The notes: generated from the sequence alone by a model not told the origin. Shown: positions 38,099-48,914, counted from the first letter of the stretch. The stretch: DNA of 64,000 bases from Serratia plymuthica NBRC 102599 (GCF_001590925.1 NZ_BCTU01000012.1:157564-221563), one strand, 5' to 3'. Numbers and translations are program-made.

Positions 38099-39388
38099 AT
38101 GAAAATCACTATCTTTAAGAGCCTCTATTTTCAGGTGCTGACGGCGATTACGCTGGGCGTCCTGCTTGGCCATTTCTATCCTGAGATTGGCGCACAGATG
38201 AAACCTCTGGGCGATGGATTCGTTAAGCTGATCAAGATGATCATTGCGCCGGTGATTTTCTGTACCGTGGTGACCGGCATCGCGGGCATGGAGAGCATGA
38301 AAGCCGTAGGCCGCACCGGTGCGATCGCACTGCTCTATTTTGAAATTGTCAGCACCCTGGCGCTGCTGATTGGCCTGCTGATCGTCAACGTGGTACAGCC
38401 GGGTGCGGGGATGAACATCGATCCGGGCACGCTGGACGCCAAAGCGGTGGCGGTATACGCCGAACAGGCTCAGCAGCAGGGTATCATTCCGTTCCTGCTG
38501 GACATCATTCCCGGCAGCGTCATCGGCGCTTTCGCCAGCGGCAACATTCTGCAGGTGCTGCTGTTTGCCGTGTTGTTCGGTTTCGCCCTGCATCGCTTGG
38601 GTGATAAAGGCCAGTTGATCTTCAATGTGATCGACAGCTTCTCGCGCGTTATTTTCGGCATCATCAATATGATCATGCGCCTGGCGCCACTGGGTGCGTT
38701 CGGGGCAATGGCGTTTACCATCGGCAAGTATGGCGTGGGTACGCTGCTGCAACTCGGCCAGTTGATTGCCTGCTTCTATATTACCTGCGTACTGTTCGTG
38801 GTGGTGGTGCTTGGCACCATTGCTCGCGCCAATGGTTTCAGCATTTTCAAATTTGTTCGCTATATCAAAGAAGAGTTGCTGATTGTGCTCGGGACCTCTT
38901 CTTCCGAGTCGGTGCTGCCGCGCATGCTCGACAAAATGGAAAAGTTGGGCTGTAAAAAATCTGTGGTGGGGTTGGTTATCCCGACCGGTTATTCCTTTAA
39001 CCTGGACGGCACCTCGATCTACCTGACCATGGCGGCGGTATTTATCGCTCAGGCGACCAATACCCATATGGATATCGTGCATCAGGTGACTCTGCTGGTG
39101 GTGCTGTTGCTGTCCTCGAAAGGGGCTGCCGGGGTGACCGGTAGCGGCTTTATCGTGTTGGCTGCCACCATTTCCGCAGTGGGCCATCTGCCGCTGGCCG
39201 GCCTGGCGTTGATTCTGGGCATTGACCGCTTTATGTCCGAAGCCCGCGCGCTGACCAATCTGGTCGGTAACGGCGTGGCAACCGTGGTAGTGGCGAAATG
39301 GTGCAAACAGCTGGATGAAAAACAGCTGAAAGACACCTTGTCCAACAAGCACGGCGGAGGTGCCGATAAAACACTGCCTTCTGCCTGA
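38099..39388 (+). CDS. dctA: C4-dicarboxylate:cation symporter DctA
   Basis: A 429-residue inner-membrane transporter (DAACS family) importing aerobic C4-dicarboxylates such as succinate, fumarate and malate. About eight helices and two re-entrant loops are visible. Signature motifs are the serine-rich [46 protein letters not shown] and [31 protein letters not shown] 38099 has AAAGGATG upstream and matches the E. coli start (428 residues); in-frame codons before it are not used. Confidence 0.97.
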   Translation: MKITIFKSLYFQVLTAITLGVLLGHFYPEIGAQMKPLGDGFVKLIKMIIAPVIFCTVVTGIAGMESMKAVGRTGAIALLYFEIVSTLALLIGLLIVNVVQPGAGMNIDPGTLDAKAVAVYAEQAQQQGIIPFLLDIIPGSVIGAFASGNILQVLLFAVLFGFALHRLGDKGQLIFNVIDSFSRVIFGIINMIMRLAPLGAFGAMAFTIGKYGVGTLLQLGQLIACFYITCVLFVVVVLGTIARANGFSIFKFVRYIKEELLIVLGTSSSESVLPRMLDKMEKLGCKKSVVGLVIPTGYSFNLDGTSIYLTMAAVFIAQATNTHMDIVHQVTLLVVLLLSSKGAAGVTGSGFIVLAATISAVGHLPLAGLALILGIDRFMSEARALTNLVGNGVATVVVAKWCKQLDEKQLKDTLSNKHGGGADKTLPSA

Positions 39389-39400
39389 TTTTAGCTTCAA

Positions 39401-39435
39401 ATCACCGGCTGCGGCCGTGGCCGGTGATGTTTTAT
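39401..39435 (+). terminator. Terminator of dctA
   Basis: ATCACCGGC (39401-39409) pairs with GCCGGTGAT (39420-39428), followed by GTTTTATT. Confidence 0.75.
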
Positions 39436-39579
39436 TCCTCCGAGTAACTCATTCTTGCATTAAAAACCCGACTATCCATTATTTTTCACTTCAATGAGTG
39501 ACATCCGCAAAGGCATGCGGTCTAACAGAGTGGTACACTTTCCGCTTTCCGCCCCACTGTGAAACTCAGGGCGTATTTG

Positions 39580-39621
39580 TAGGCTGTACGACACAGCCTA
39601 ATATTCCGGTGAATGGAATAT
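39580..39621 (+). promoter_or_regulatory. Two back-to-back hairpins in the yhjJ leader
   Basis: TAGGCTGT/ACAGCCTA (39580-39600, 5-base loop) is followed at once by ATATTCC/GGAATAT (39601-39621, 7-base loop). Both stems are perfect. They lie 46 bases before yhjJ, with no T run. Confidence 0.45.
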
Positions 39622-39667
39622 CCGCATTTGTATACAGAAATTGGATAGTAATTAAGTAGGGGTTCAC

Positions 39668-41162
39668 ATGCAGGGCACCAGAATTCATCTTATAGTCGGT
39701 GGGCTGTTGTTGGCTGCCGCCAACGGCAGCGTGCAGGCTGAAGCACTACAACCCGATCCTGCCTGGCAGCAGGGTAAGCTCGACAACGGGTTTTCATGGC
39801 AGATACTTGATACGCCGCAGCGACCGAGCGATCGCGTCGAGCTGCGGTTGATGGTCAATACCGGCTCGCTGGTGGAGTCTTCCCAGCAGATCGGTTTTGC
39901 GCACCTGCTGCCGCGCCTGTCGCTGGCGCGCAGCGAAAGCTTTACGCCTCCGCAGTTGCGCTCGCTGTGGCAACAGAGTGTGGACAGCGAGCGGCCTTTG
40001 CCGCCGGCGATCAGCTCTTACGATTTCACCCTTTATAACCTCAGCCTGCCGAATAACCGCCCAGACTTGCTGAAAGAAGCGTTGGCGTGGCTTTCCGATA
40101 CCACCGGCAAACTGGCGATCGACGAACATACCGTGCATGCGGTGATGAACTCCAGCGTCGACCCGGTCGGTACTTTCCCGCCGAACCCCAAAGATGCCTG
40201 GTGGCGTTATCGCCTGAAAGGCTCGACGCTGCTGGCGCACGATCCGGCCCAGCCGGTGAAACGGCCGGTGAATATCGATCAACTGAAGAAGTTCTACCAG
40301 CAATGGTACACGCCGGATGCGATGACGCTGTACGTGGTGGGTAAAGTGGACAGCCGCAGCCTGGGCGAGCAAATCAACAAAGCCTTCTCGCCGCTGAAAG
40401 GGAAACGCGAAACGCCGGCAACCATGCCGACGTTGACGCCGTTGCCGCCGCAGCCGGTCAGCCTGATCAGCGAGCAGGTGAAGCAGGATACGTTGTCGAT
40501 CATGTGGGACGCGCCATGGCACCCGATCCGCGATTCGCAGAACCTTAGCCGTTACTGGCGCAGCGACATCGCCCGCGAGGCCCTGTTCTGGCATCTTCAG
40601 CAGGTGCTGGAAAAGAGTGACCAGAAAAACCTGCATCTGGGCTTCGATTGCCGCGTGCAGTACCAGCGTGGCCAGTGCGGCATTCACCTTGATACGCCGA
40701 ACAACAATCTGAACAACAAGCCTGGGCTTTATCGCCCGCGAGTTGGTGAGCGTGCGTAACAATGGGTTGTCGCAGGACGAGTTTAACGGCCTGTTGGCGC
40801 AGAAGAACGATCAACTGAGCAAGTTGTTCGCCACCTACGCCCGCACCGACACTGACGTGCTGATGAGCCAGCGTCTGCGTTCGCAACAAAGTGGCGTTGT
40901 GGACATCGCGCCGGAACAGTATCAGAAGCTGCGTCAGGAGTTCCTCTCCGGATTAACGCTGGAAGCGCTGAACCAGGAGCTGAAGCTTCAGCTCTCGCAG
41001 GATGCGACGCTGGTATTGATGCAGCCGAAGGGCGAGCCGGAAATGAGCATGAAGCAGTTACAGGAAACCTATAACGGCATTATGGCACCGGCACCGGCGG
41101 TGGTGACGGAAGAGGCCAAGCCGACCGACACCGCTCCGGCACCGGAGACCAGCGCACAGTAA
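39668..41162 (+). pseudogene. yhjJ: Periplasmic M16-family protein YhjJ, frameshifted
   Basis: A homologue of E. coli YhjJ (498 residues), a secreted M16 peptidase-like protein. The signal peptide (1 to about 24, ending SVQA) and the first 350 residues read from 39668. The frame is lost at 40721-40722, where an extra C (AAG CCT GGG instead of AAG CTG GGC) shifts it to a stop at 40757-40759. The correct sequence (LGFIARELVSVRNNGLSQDEF...) continues in the +1 frame to 41162. Removing one base gives 497 residues. The M16 zinc motif HxxEH is replaced by HLLPR, so even an intact product would probably lack protease activity. Its place after dctA matches E. coli. Confidence 0.9.
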
Positions 41163-41168
41163 AAGCGG

Positions 41169-41189
41169 AGGGGGCGGTCAGCCCCCTCA
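41169..41189. terminator. Hairpin between convergent yhjJ and ppiC
   Basis: GAGGGGGC (41169-41176) pairs with GCCCCCTC (41182-41189). It can serve both strands and overlaps the ppiC stop codon. Confidence 0.7.
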
Positions 41190-41468
41190 GTTGCGGTACA
41201 GCACCTTGATGATGTGGTAGCCGAACTGGGTTTTCACCGGACCATAAGGTTTCAGCAGCGGGATGCTGAACACCGCTTTATCAAAGGCCGCCACCATGGT
41301 GCCCTTGTTGAATTCGCCCAAGGCGCCGCCGTTGCGCTTTGACGGGCAGCTTGAATATTTGCGCGCCAGCGTGTCGAAGCTGACGCCGCGCTTAAGCTTG
41401 GCCAGCAGATCGTTGGCCAGTTTTTCGTTATCTACCAGAATGTGCAGGGCGCACGCCGTCTTTGCCAT
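41187..41468 (-). CDS. ppiC: Parvulin-type peptidyl-prolyl isomerase PpiC
   Basis: A 93-residue cytoplasmic prolyl cis-trans isomerase consisting of a single parvulin domain. The motifs [49 protein letters not shown] and [19 protein letters not shown] are diagnostic. Length is the same as E. coli PpiC. It is divergent from rep, as in E. coli near ilvC. From here on the gene order follows the E. coli 85-minute region rather than the 79-minute region. Confidence 0.97.
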   Translation of the reverse strand: MAKTACALHILVDNEKLANDLLAKLKRGVSFDTLARKYSSCPSKRNGGALGEFNKGTMVAAFDKAVFSIPLLKPYGPVKTQFGYHIIKVLYRN

Positions 41469-41510
41469 GGTATTGCCTTATCGATACAGAAATTGTGCCG
41501 AGTATACCCG

Positions 41511-41540
41511 TTAAATCTCATCGGCGCTTTCTGCTACAAT
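41511..41540 (+). promoter_or_regulatory. Candidate rep promoter
   Basis: -35-like TTAAAT (41511-41516), 18-base spacer, -10 TACAAT (41535-41540), 36 bases before rep. Confidence 0.35.
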
Positions 41541-41576
41541 CCCCTTCCACGTGATAAAGTCGAGCAATAAAGCGCC

Positions 41577-43601
41577 ATGCGATTAAACCCCAGCCAACAA
41601 CAAGCCGTCGAATTCGTTACCGGGCCTTGCCTGGTGCTGGCCGGTGCAGGTTCCGGCAAGACGCGCGTCATCACCAATAAAATCGCTCACCTGATCCACA
41701 ACTGTGGGTATCAGGCGCGGCATATCGCCGCCGTGACCTTTACCAACAAGGCGGCGCGTGAGATGAAAGAGCGTGTGGCGCAAACCATGGGGCGCAAAGA
41801 AGCGCGTGGGCTGATGATTTCCACTTTCCACACGCTGGGCCTGGAAATCATCAAGCGTGAATACGCTGCGCTGGAGATGAAGTCCAACTTCTCGCTGTTT
41901 GACGATCAGGATCAGCTGGCGTTGTTGAAAGAGCTGACCGAAAAATGGCTGGAGAATGATAAAACGCTGGTGGCGCAGCTGATCTCTACTATCTCCAACT
42001 GGAAAAATGACCTGGTCGATCCCAAAAAGGCCATGGAGCTGGCGCGCTCCGAGCGCGACAAGCTGTTCGCTCATTGCTACGGCCTGTATCACGCCCATAT
42101 GAGGGCGTGTAACGTGCTGGATTTCGACGATTTGATCCTGCTGCCGACCTTACTGCTGCAGCGTAATGAAGAAGTGCGCGAGCGTTGGCAAAACCGTATT
42201 CGTTACCTGCTGGTGGATGAGTATCAGGATACCAATACCAGCCAGTATGAACTGGTAAAACTGCTGGTGGGTAACCGCGCGCGCTTTACCGTGGTGGGGG
42301 ACGATGACCAGTCGATCTACTCCTGGCGCGGCGCGCGGCCGCAAAATCTGGTGCTGCTGAAGGAAGACTTCCCGGCGCTGCAGGTGATCAAGCTGGAGCA
42401 GAACTACCGCTCCAGCGAACGTATCCTGAAAGCGGCGAATATTCTGATCGCCAATAACCCGCACGTGTTTGAAAAACGGCTGTTTTCCGAGTTGGGTTAC
42501 GGTGAAGAACTGAAAGTGGTGACCGCGAATAACGAGGATCACGAGGCCGAGCGAGTCGTGGGGGAACTGATTGCCCACCACTTCGTGAAGAAAACCAATT
42601 ACGGCGATTATGCGATCCTTTATCGCGGTAACCATCAGTCGCGGCTGTTTGAAAAAATGCTGATGCAGAACCGTATTCCTTACAAGATTTCTGGCGGCAC
42701 CTCGTTTTTCTCGCGGCCGGAAATCAAGGATCTGCTGGCCTATCTGCGTGTGCTGACCAACCAGGATGACGACAGCGCTTTCCTGCGTATCGTCAATACG
42801 CCAAAGCGTGAAATTGGCCCGGCGACGTTGCAAAAACTGGGTGAGTGGGCCAATCAGCGCAACAAAAGCCTGTTTCGCGCCAGTTTCGATCTGGGCCTGA
42901 GCCAGCATTTGACCGGCCGCGGGCTGGAGTCTCTGCAACGCTTCACCCATTGGCTGGACGGTATCGCCCAACTGGCGGAGCGTGAGCCGGTGGCCGCGGT
43001 GCGCGATCTGATCCACGGTGTGGATTATGAAAGCTGGCTGTTTGAAACGTCACCCAGCCCAAAAGCCGCCGAAATGCGCATGAAAAACGTCAACACGCTG
43101 TTTGGCTGGATGACGGAAATGCTCGAAGGTAGCGAGCTGGATGAGCCAATGACGCTGACCCAGGTGGTGACGCGCTTTACCCTGCGGGACATGATGGAAC
43201 GCGGTGAAAGCGATGAAGAGCTGGATCAGGTTCAATTGATGACGCTGCATGCCTCCAAAGGGCTGGAGTTCCCTTATGTGTTCCTGGTGGGGATGGAGGA
43301 GGGATTATTGCCGCATCAGAGCAGCATCGATGAGGATAATGTCGATGAAGAGCGGCGTTTGGCCTATGTGGGGATCACCCGCGCCCAAAAAGAGCTGATT
43401 TTTACGCTGTGCCGCGAGCGCCGCCAATATGGCGAGCTGGTACGGCCGGAACCGAGCCGTTTCTTGCTGGAACTGCCGCAGGATGATCTGGCGTGGGAAA
43501 GCGAACGTAAGGTGGTCAGCCCGCAGGAGCGGATGCAAAAAGGGCAGAGCCATTTGGCCAATATTCGCGCGCAACTGGCCAAGGCCAAAGGCGAAGGCTA
43601 A
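41577..43601 (+). CDS. rep: ATP-dependent DNA helicase Rep
   Basis: A 674-residue SF1A 3'-5' helicase that clears proteins from DNA ahead of replication forks. Walker A is AGAGSGKTR (residues about 22-30) at the start of domain 1A; other motifs are [13 protein letters not shown] (Ia), [10 protein letters not shown] (II), [15 protein letters not shown] (III), [12 protein letters not shown] (IV), [25 protein letters not shown] (V) and [17 protein letters not shown] (VI). Length matches E. coli Rep (673). The C-terminal tail that contacts DnaB is present ([13 protein letters not shown]). Confidence 0.98.
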   Translation: MRLNPSQQQAVEFVTGPCLVLAGAGSGKTRVITNKIAHLIHNCGYQARHIAAVTFTNKAAREMKERVAQTMGRKEARGLMISTFHTLGLEIIKREYAALEMKSNFSLFDDQDQLALLKELTEKWLENDKTLVAQLISTISNWKNDLVDPKKAMELARSERDKLFAHCYGLYHAHMRACNVLDFDDLILLPTLLLQRNEEVRERWQNRIRYLLVDEYQDTNTSQYELVKLLVGNRARFTVVGDDDQSIYSWRGARPQNLVLLKEDFPALQVIKLEQNYRSSERILKAANILIANNPHVFEKRLFSELGYGEELKVVTANNEDHEAERVVGELIAHHFVKKTNYGDYAILYRGNHQSRLFEKMLMQNRIPYKISGGTSFFSRPEIKDLLAYLRVLTNQDDDSAFLRIVNTPKREIGPATLQKLGEWANQRNKSLFRASFDLGLSQHLTGRGLESLQRFTHWLDGIAQLAEREPVAAVRDLIHGVDYESWLFETSPSPKAAEMRMKNVNTLFGWMTEMLEGSELDEPMTLTQVVTRFTLRDMMERGESDEELDQVQLMTLHASKGLEFPYVFLVGMEEGLLPHQSSIDEDNVDEERRLAYVGITRAQKELIFTLCRERRQYGELVRPEPSRFLLELPQDDLAWESERKVVSPQERMQKGQSHLANIRAQLAKAKGEG

Positions 43602-43606
43602 AAAGA

Positions 43607-43628
43607 AAGGGCGCTTGGCGGCGCCCTT
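43607..43628. terminator. Shared terminator between convergent rep and gppA
   Basis: AAGGGCGC (43607-43614) and GCGCCCTT (43621-43628) form an 8-bp stem flanked by A-rich and T-rich ends on the two strands. Confidence 0.75.
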
Positions 43629-43634
43629 GTCATA

Positions 43635-45131
43635 TCAACGTTGTTCTTCCAGCATCAGCGGCCAGTGCACATAGCTTTGCCAGTGGCTTTCCTGATCCAG
43701 CGCCTCTGCACGCAGCGGGTGCTGTTCCAGCCAGCCTGACGGCAGGATCACCGTCAGTTCGTCATCGTTATTGGCGCGCAGGCGCACCGCAGGCAGCGTG
43801 TCGTCGCGGCGTCGGCTGGCAAAGATGATGGCCAGCCGCAAAATGCGGCATAAACGTTGCGCCATACGCGGCGGCAGGGCGTTTTGCTGGCTCAGCAGCG
43901 GCAGATCGATAGGGTTGCTCTGGTTTTGCAGCAACGTAGCCAACAGCTTTTTTTGCGCCGGTGTGAAACCGGGTAAATCCAGATGACGGATCAGGTAGGC
44001 GGCGTGTTGCGGCGCCTGCTTGAAATCAACGCTGAGGCCGATTTCGTGGATCAGACAGGCGCTGTGCAATAACTCGCGACATCGTGCGTCCAACTGCCAC
44101 TCATTGCTCACCTGCTGCGAGAAGTTGGCAGCCAGTTGGCTGATGCGCTCGGCCTGTTCGGTATCCAGCAGATAGCGCCGTTGCAGATTGCGGATGGTAC
44201 GGCTGCGAATATCCTGTTCAACCGGCAGATGCAGCATGCCATAGACCAGCCCTTCGCGTAGCGCGCCACCGGCCAGCATCATGCTTTCAATGCCCAGTTC
44301 CTGGAAAATCGCCAGCAGGATCGACAGCCCACTTGGAAACACCAGTGCGCGTTCCAGCGTCAACCCTTCGATTTCCAGCTCTTCCAGCTTGCCGCACTGA
44401 ATGGCGCGCTGTTTCAACTGGCGCAGCTTGGGCAGGGTGATACGTTCATCCATGCCTTGCGCCACCATGATTTCCTGCAACGCCTGTACGGTGCCGGAAG
44501 CGCCGACGCAGATTTGCCAGCCGTGCTGACGCAGGTGCGGCGCTATCGGACGTACCATTTCGCGCGCGGCCTGTTCGGCGCGTTCGAAATTATCCAGCCC
44601 CAGATTGCGGTCGCTGAAGAAACGCTCCAGCCAGGTGACGCAGCCCATAGACAGGCTGTATAGCTGGGCGGCCTGAGCGCCGGTGCCGGTGACCAACTCG
44701 GTACTGCCACCGCCGATATCGACCACCAAACGCTGGTCCGGCCCGCCGGTGGTATGGGCAACGCCATGATAAATCAGGCGCGCTTCTTCCTCACCGCTGA
44801 TCACCTGGATCGGGCAACCGAGAATGTGCTCGGCGGTCTGCAGGAATTCATCGGCATTTGACGCCAGACGCAGCGTGGCCGTAGCGACCACACGGATCTG
44901 GGCGCGAGGGATGTCCTGCAAGCGTTCGGAGAACAGCTTCAGGCATTGCCAACCGCGCTGCATGGCGTCATGCGACAGGTGATTGTTCTGATCCAGCCCG
45001 GCCGCCAGACGCACTTTACGCTTGATGCGCGCCAGGGTCTGAATGCTGCCGGCCACTTCCCGTACCACCAGCATGTGGAAGCTGTTGGAGCCGAGGTCGA
45101 TAGCGGCATAGAGCGTGCTGGAACTGAGCAT
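43635..45131 (-). CDS. gppA: Guanosine pentaphosphatase/exopolyphosphatase GppA
   Basis: A 498-residue enzyme that converts pppGpp to ppGpp and also degrades polyphosphate. The ASKHA-fold motifs are [13 protein letters not shown] (phosphate 1), [14 protein letters not shown] and [12 protein letters not shown] (phosphate 2), and [16 protein letters not shown]. The C-terminal HD-like helical domain includes [15 protein letters not shown]. It lies only 5 bases downstream of rhlB on the same strand, so the two are probably co-transcribed. It gives this window a second gene of (p)ppGpp metabolism besides the small HD hydrolase. Confidence 0.96.
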   Translation of the reverse strand: MLSSSTLYAAIDLGSNSFHMLVVREVAGSIQTLARIKRKVRLAAGLDQNNHLSHDAMQRGWQCLKLFSERLQDIPRAQIRVVATATLRLASNADEFLQTAEHILGCPIQVISGEEEARLIYHGVAHTTGGPDQRLVVDIGGGSTELVTGTGAQAAQLYSLSMGCVTWLERFFSDRNLGLDNFERAEQAAREMVRPIAPHLRQHGWQICVGASGTVQALQEIMVAQGMDERITLPKLRQLKQRAIQCGKLEELEIEGLTLERALVFPSGLSILLAIFQELGIESMMLAGGALREGLVYGMLHLPVEQDIRSRTIRNLQRRYLLDTEQAERISQLAANFSQQVSNEWQLDARCRELLHSACLIHEIGLSVDFKQAPQHAAYLIRHLDLPGFTPAQKKLLATLLQNQSNPIDLPLLSQQNALPPRMAQRLCRILRLAIIFASRRRDDTLPAVRLRANNDDELTVILPSGWLEQHPLRAEALDQESHWQSYVHWPLMLEEQR

Positions 45132-45136
45132 GGTTA

Positions 45137-46427
45137 TCAGCCTGGACGTTTACGGTTATTGCGTGGCGCGCTGCCACCGCGGCGCGGTGCGGAATTACGG
45201 CGTGGGCCGTTGCCGCCGCGTGGACGCGCAAGGCGTTTCGGCGCAGGCAAGTCAGTCAGCAACGCGTCGCTGTTGTACTTGCTCACCGGAATGCTGTGGC
45301 CGGTATAGGTTTCGATCGCCGGCAGGTTGAGCGCGTACTCTTCGCAGGCCAGGCTGATGGAATGGCCGCTTTCGCCGGCACGGCCGGTACGACCAATGCG
45401 GTGAACATAGTCTTCGCAGTCGTCAGGCAGATCGTAGTTGAATACGTGCGTAACCAACGGGATGTGCAGGCCGCGGGCGGCGACGTCGGTGGCGACCAGA
45501 ATATCGAGGTTGCCCTTGGTGAAGTCTTCCAGGATACGCAGGCGTTTTTTCTGCGCCACATCGCCGGTCAGCAGGCCTACGCGGTGCCCGTCGGCCGCCA
45601 AATGGCCCCAGACGTCTTCACAGCGATGCTTGGTGTTGGCGAAGATGATGCAGCGGTCCGGCCACTCTTCTTCGATCAGTGTCTGCAGCAGGCGCATCTT
45701 TTCTTCGTTGGACGGGTAGAAAAGCTCTTCTTTAATGCGGTGGCCGGTTTTCTGTTCCGGTTCCACTTCTACATATTCAGCGTTGTTCATCTGCTCGAAA
45801 GCCAGTTCGCGTACGCGATAGGACAGGGTGGCAGAGAACAGCATGTTCAGGCGTTGATCGACCGCAGGCATGCGGCGGAACAGCCAGCGAATGTCTTTGA
45901 TAAAGCCCAGATCGTACATGCGATCGGCTTCATCCAGCACTACAACCTGGATCGCGCCCAGATCGATGTAGTTCTGTTTGGCGTAATCGATTAAACGACC
46001 GGTAGTACCCACCAGGATATCCACGCCGCTTTCCAGCACTTTCAGCTGTTTGTCGTAGCCGTCGCCGCCGTAAGCCAGGCCAAGTTTCAGGCCGGTGGAC
46101 TGGGACAGGGCTTCCGCATCGGAGTGGATCTGCACCGCCAGTTCACGCGTTGGCGCCATGATCAAGGCACGCGGCTGGTTGGTCTGGCGATCCTGTTTCG
46201 CCGGGTTAGAAAGCAAATAGTGAAAAGTAGACGCTAAAAATGCCAACGTCTTTCCGGTACCGGTTTGCGCCTGACCTGCAACGTCACGCCCGGAGAGCGT
46301 GAGCGGCAATGCTAACGCCTGGATAGGCGTGCAATGGTGAAACCCTTTTTTTTTCAAGGGCTTCAAGGACTAACGGGTGCAGGGCGAAGTCGGAAAACTT
46401 CTGTTCGGTCAAGTGTGTTTTGCTCAT
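45137..46427 (-). pseudogene. rhlB: ATP-dependent RNA helicase RhlB, frameshifted in a poly-A tract
   Basis: DEAD-box RNA helicase of the degradosome. The true start is ATG 46427 ([20 protein letters not shown], as in E. coli). On the coding strand, codon 25 onward meets a run of nine A (46346-46354), where eight are needed to read [17 protein letters not shown]. The extra A moves translation out of frame to a nearby TGA. Downstream the gene is intact: AQTGTGKT (I), PTRELAVQ (Ia), [10 protein letters not shown] (II), FSATLSYRV (III), [12 protein letters not shown] and [10 protein letters not shown] (VI), and the basic Arg/Gly-rich tail that contacts RNase E. Removing one A gives 429 residues (E. 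coli 421). A sequencing error, true mutation or slippage-tolerant allele are all possible. Confidence 0.92.
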
Positions 46428-46559
46428 AGTGTGGTAGAATATCAGCTAACTATTGCTTTACGAAAGCACATCCGTTGAAATAAACGCGGTGAAATAAAAT
46501 CACCTTGGGTTGGTTAATGCTACACCAACAAGGTAGACATACATCCTGTGGAGTAGAAC

Positions 46560-46886
46560 ATGAGCGATAAAATTATTCACCTGACTGACAGCAGCTTCGA
46601 CACCGACGTGCTACAAGCTGAAGGGCCAATCCTGGTCGATTTCTGGGCTGAATGGTGTGGGCCGTGCAAGATGATTGCTCCGATTCTGGATGAAATTGCC
46701 GTTGAGTTCGAAGGCAAGTTGACCATCACCAAGCTGAATATCGACCAAAACCCGGCAACCGCACCTAAGTACGGTATCCGTGGTATCCCGACGCTGTTGT
46801 TGTTCAAAAACGGTGAAGTGGCAGCGACCAAGGTGGGCGCACTGTCCAAAGGTCAGCTCAAAGATTTCCTTAACGCGAATCTGTAA
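46560..46886 (+). CDS. trxA: Thioredoxin 1
   Basis: A 108-residue cytoplasmic dithiol oxidoreductase. The active site WCGPCK has Cys33 and Cys36; the cis-Pro loop [11 protein letters not shown] and the buried Asp (ILVDFWAEW) are in place. Length and gene order (rhlB divergent, rho downstream) match E. coli. The ribosome site GTGGAG lies 9 bases before ATG 46560. Confidence 0.98.
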   Translation: MSDKIIHLTDSSFDTDVLQAEGPILVDFWAEWCGPCKMIAPILDEIAVEFEGKLTITKLNIDQNPATAPKYGIRGIPTLLLFKNGEVAATKVGALSKGQLKDFLNANL

Positions 46887-47341
46887 TCGGGCGTAACGTC
46901 CTATATCCTATGGGTTTAAAGCAACAGCCAATCACGCTGTCGCTTCAGAGACAATGGGGATATTCAGGCGTCTTGCGGGGATTTAAATTCACCGCTAGAC
47001 GCCTGCCAATAAGCGTGTTAAGTTTAGCCACACTGCATATAGAACTTGCCCGAAGTTTTAAATCTAAAGAGTTTGAATCTAAAGCTATACTCTGTGCTGA
47101 ACCGCTGGTGTTGAAAGTAAAATGAACTCAACCCGTGTTTTAGCAATCAAACGGTTTTGCAAAATCAATTTTAAGGTACCTTCGATCTTAAGCCGTCAAT
47201 GCGCGCGTCTCCTGTAAGCCATTTCTTACCTTGACAGCTAGCGCCCGGTGGTCGAACGTCCAGTAAACAGGCACGTATCACGCTGCCATACCATTCACGA
47301 TAGAAGTTCGAGACACACCCCGAGTTTAAGAACCCACCACT
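46887..47341 (+). promoter_or_regulatory. rho leader region
   Basis: 455 bases between trxA and rho with no long credible gene. E. coli rho has a similar long leader where Rho terminates its own transcription. Seen here are an AT-rich segment with a direct repeat AATCTAAAG (47061-47085), a possible -10 TATACT (47086-47091), a short ORF at 47122 and C-rich, G-poor RNA-like sequence close to rho (ACACACCCCGAGTTTAAGAA, ACCCACCACT), the kind Rho prefers. Confidence 0.5.
47122..47217 (+). CDS. Candidate rho leader peptide (31 codons)
   Basis: ATG 47122 opens a 31-codon frame, basic and Cys-containing (MNSTRVLAIKRFCKINFKVP and 11 more residues), ending at TAA 47215-47217. It lies where E. coli has rhoL but does not resemble that peptide, and its ribosome site (GAAAG) is weak. 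Confidence 0.25.
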   Translation: MNSTRVLAIKRFCKINFKVPSILSRQCARLL

Positions 47342-48601
47342 ATGAATCTTACCGAATTAAAGAATACGCCGGTTTCTGAGCTGATTACTCTCGGCGAAAA
47401 TATGGGGCTGGAAAACCTTGCCCGTATGCGCAAGCAGGACATTATCTTCTCCATCCTTAAGCAGCATGCGAAAAGTGGAGAAGATATCTTCGGCGATGGC
47501 GTGTTGGAGATATTGCAGGATGGATTTGGTTTCCTCCGCTCTGGAGACAGTTCCTACCTTGCAGGCCCCGACGACATCTACGTATCCCCTAGCCAAATCC
47601 GCCGTTTCAACCTCCGTACAGGTGACTCCGTTTCCGGTAAGATTCGTCCGCCAAAAGAAGGCGAGCGCTATTTTGCCCTGTTGAAAGTCAACGAAGTCAA
47701 CTACGACAAACCGGAAAACGCCCGCAGCAAGATCCTGTTCGAGAACTTAACCCCACTGCATGCCAACTCCCGTCTGCGGATGGAACGCGGCAACGGTTCA
47801 ACCGAAGACCTGACAGCCCGCGTGCTGGACCTGGCTTCTCCGATTGGCCGTGGTCAGCGTGGTCTGATTGTTGCTCCACCGAAAGCCGGTAAAACCATGC
47901 TGCTGCAGAACATTGCGCAGAGCATCGCTTACAACCATCCAGACTGCGTGCTGATGGTGCTGCTGATCGACGAGCGTCCGGAAGAAGTGACCGAGATGCA
48001 GCGTCTGGTGAAGGGTGAAGTCATCGCCTCTACCTTTGACGAGCCGGCTTCCCGTCACGTCCAGGTTGCGGAAATGGTGATCGAAAAGGCCAAGCGCCTG
48101 GTTGAGCACAAGAAAGACGTTATCATCCTTCTTGACTCCATCACCCGTTTGGCGCGTGCCTACAACACCGTGGTCCCGGCTTCCGGTAAAGTGCTGACCG
48201 GTGGTGTGGATGCCAACGCCCTGCATCGTCCTAAGCGTTTCTTCGGTGCGGCACGTAACGTTGAGGAGGGCGGTAGCCTGACCATCATCGCTACCGCGCT
48301 GGTAGATACCGGTTCCAAAATGGACGAGGTTATCTACGAAGAGTTCAAAGGTACCGGCAACATGGAATTGCATCTGGCGCGTAAAATCGCTGAGAAGCGC
48401 GTATTCCCTGCGATCGACTACAACCGCTCCGGTACCCGTAAAGAAGAGTTACTCACCACGTCTGAAGAACTGCAAAAAATGTGGATCCTGCGTAAAATCA
48501 TTCACCCGATGGGCGAGATTGATGCGATGGAGTTCCTCATTAACAAGTTGGCCATGACCAAGACCAACGATGAATTCTTCGATATGATGAAGCGCTCATA
48601 A
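47342..48601 (+). CDS. rho: Transcription termination factor Rho
   Basis: A 419-residue hexameric RNA helicase that terminates transcription; same length as in E. coli. The N-terminal RNA-binding domain includes [17 protein letters not shown] (cold-shock fold). The RecA-like domain has Walker [11 protein letters not shown] (residues about 180-189), Walker [17 protein letters not shown], the R loop ([26 protein letters not shown]) and the C-terminal [13 protein letters not shown] 47342 follows the C-rich leader. Confidence 0.99.
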   Translation: MNLTELKNTPVSELITLGENMGLENLARMRKQDIIFSILKQHAKSGEDIFGDGVLEILQDGFGFLRSGDSSYLAGPDDIYVSPSQIRRFNLRTGDSVSGKIRPPKEGERYFALLKVNEVNYDKPENARSKILFENLTPLHANSRLRMERGNGSTEDLTARVLDLASPIGRGQRGLIVAPPKAGKTMLLQNIAQSIAYNHPDCVLMVLLIDERPEEVTEMQRLVKGEVIASTFDEPASRHVQVAEMVIEKAKRLVEHKKDVIILLDSITRLARAYNTVVPASGKVLTGGVDANALHRPKRFFGAARNVEEGGSLTIIATALVDTGSKMDEVIYEEFKGTGNMELHLARKIAEKRVFPAIDYNRSGTRKEELLTTSEELQKMWILRKIIHPMGEIDAMEFLINKLAMTKTNDEFFDMMKRS

Positions 48602-48638
48602 TGACGATGCGCTCATAATTGAGTAAAAAATTCAGAGA

Positions 48639-48665
48639 ACGCCACGCCTAGTCGTGGCGTTTTTT
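48639..48665 (+). terminator. Terminator of rho
   Basis: ACGCCACG (48639-48646) and CGTGGCGT (48653-48660) form a perfect stem followed by six T. Between the rho stop and this hairpin, the last coding bases GCGCTCATAAT (48592-48602) are repeated at 48609-48619. Confidence 0.95.
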
Positions 48666-48914
48666 GCATTTGGCGGATACGATAAGTAACAGAAATGGAA
48701 ATGTAAGTTTTTTGTGACTTACTGAGAATTCATCTTATTTGCGGTCGGCGTTTTGCCGTTCGCGCTTTGTTGCTGTCGAAACGGCGGGCACACACACATT
48801 GGCGTAAGAATGAATGGCTGTTGTCATAGGAAATGACTGAAAGGTAGCGGGATCCCATGGCGCAACCTGTCGCCCGTGTTAAGCTGCCTTATCTTCTACA
48901 GAGATCTGTTAACT
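48666..48914 (+). other. wecA upstream region
   Basis: About 250 bases containing the promoter region of the common antigen operon. Nothing gene-like was found. A G/C-rich half-dyad (GTCGGCGTTTTGCCG, 48744-48758) could form a hairpin. The exact promoter could not be placed. Confidence 0.45.

Noticed and set aside
46346..46354. Programmed -1 ribosomal frameshifting at the rhlB poly-A tract
   Set aside because: A dnaX-like -1 shift would not restore the RhlB frame; one base must be skipped. Transcript slippage or sequence error remain possible.
46910..47125. A 71-codon frame in the rho leader
   Set aside because: No ribosome site, no family resemblance, and the region is a known regulatory leader in relatives.
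48592..48619. Repeated GCGCTCATAAT at the rho stop as a regulatory element
   Set aside because: Only two copies, one inside the coding end; most simply a small tandem duplication.
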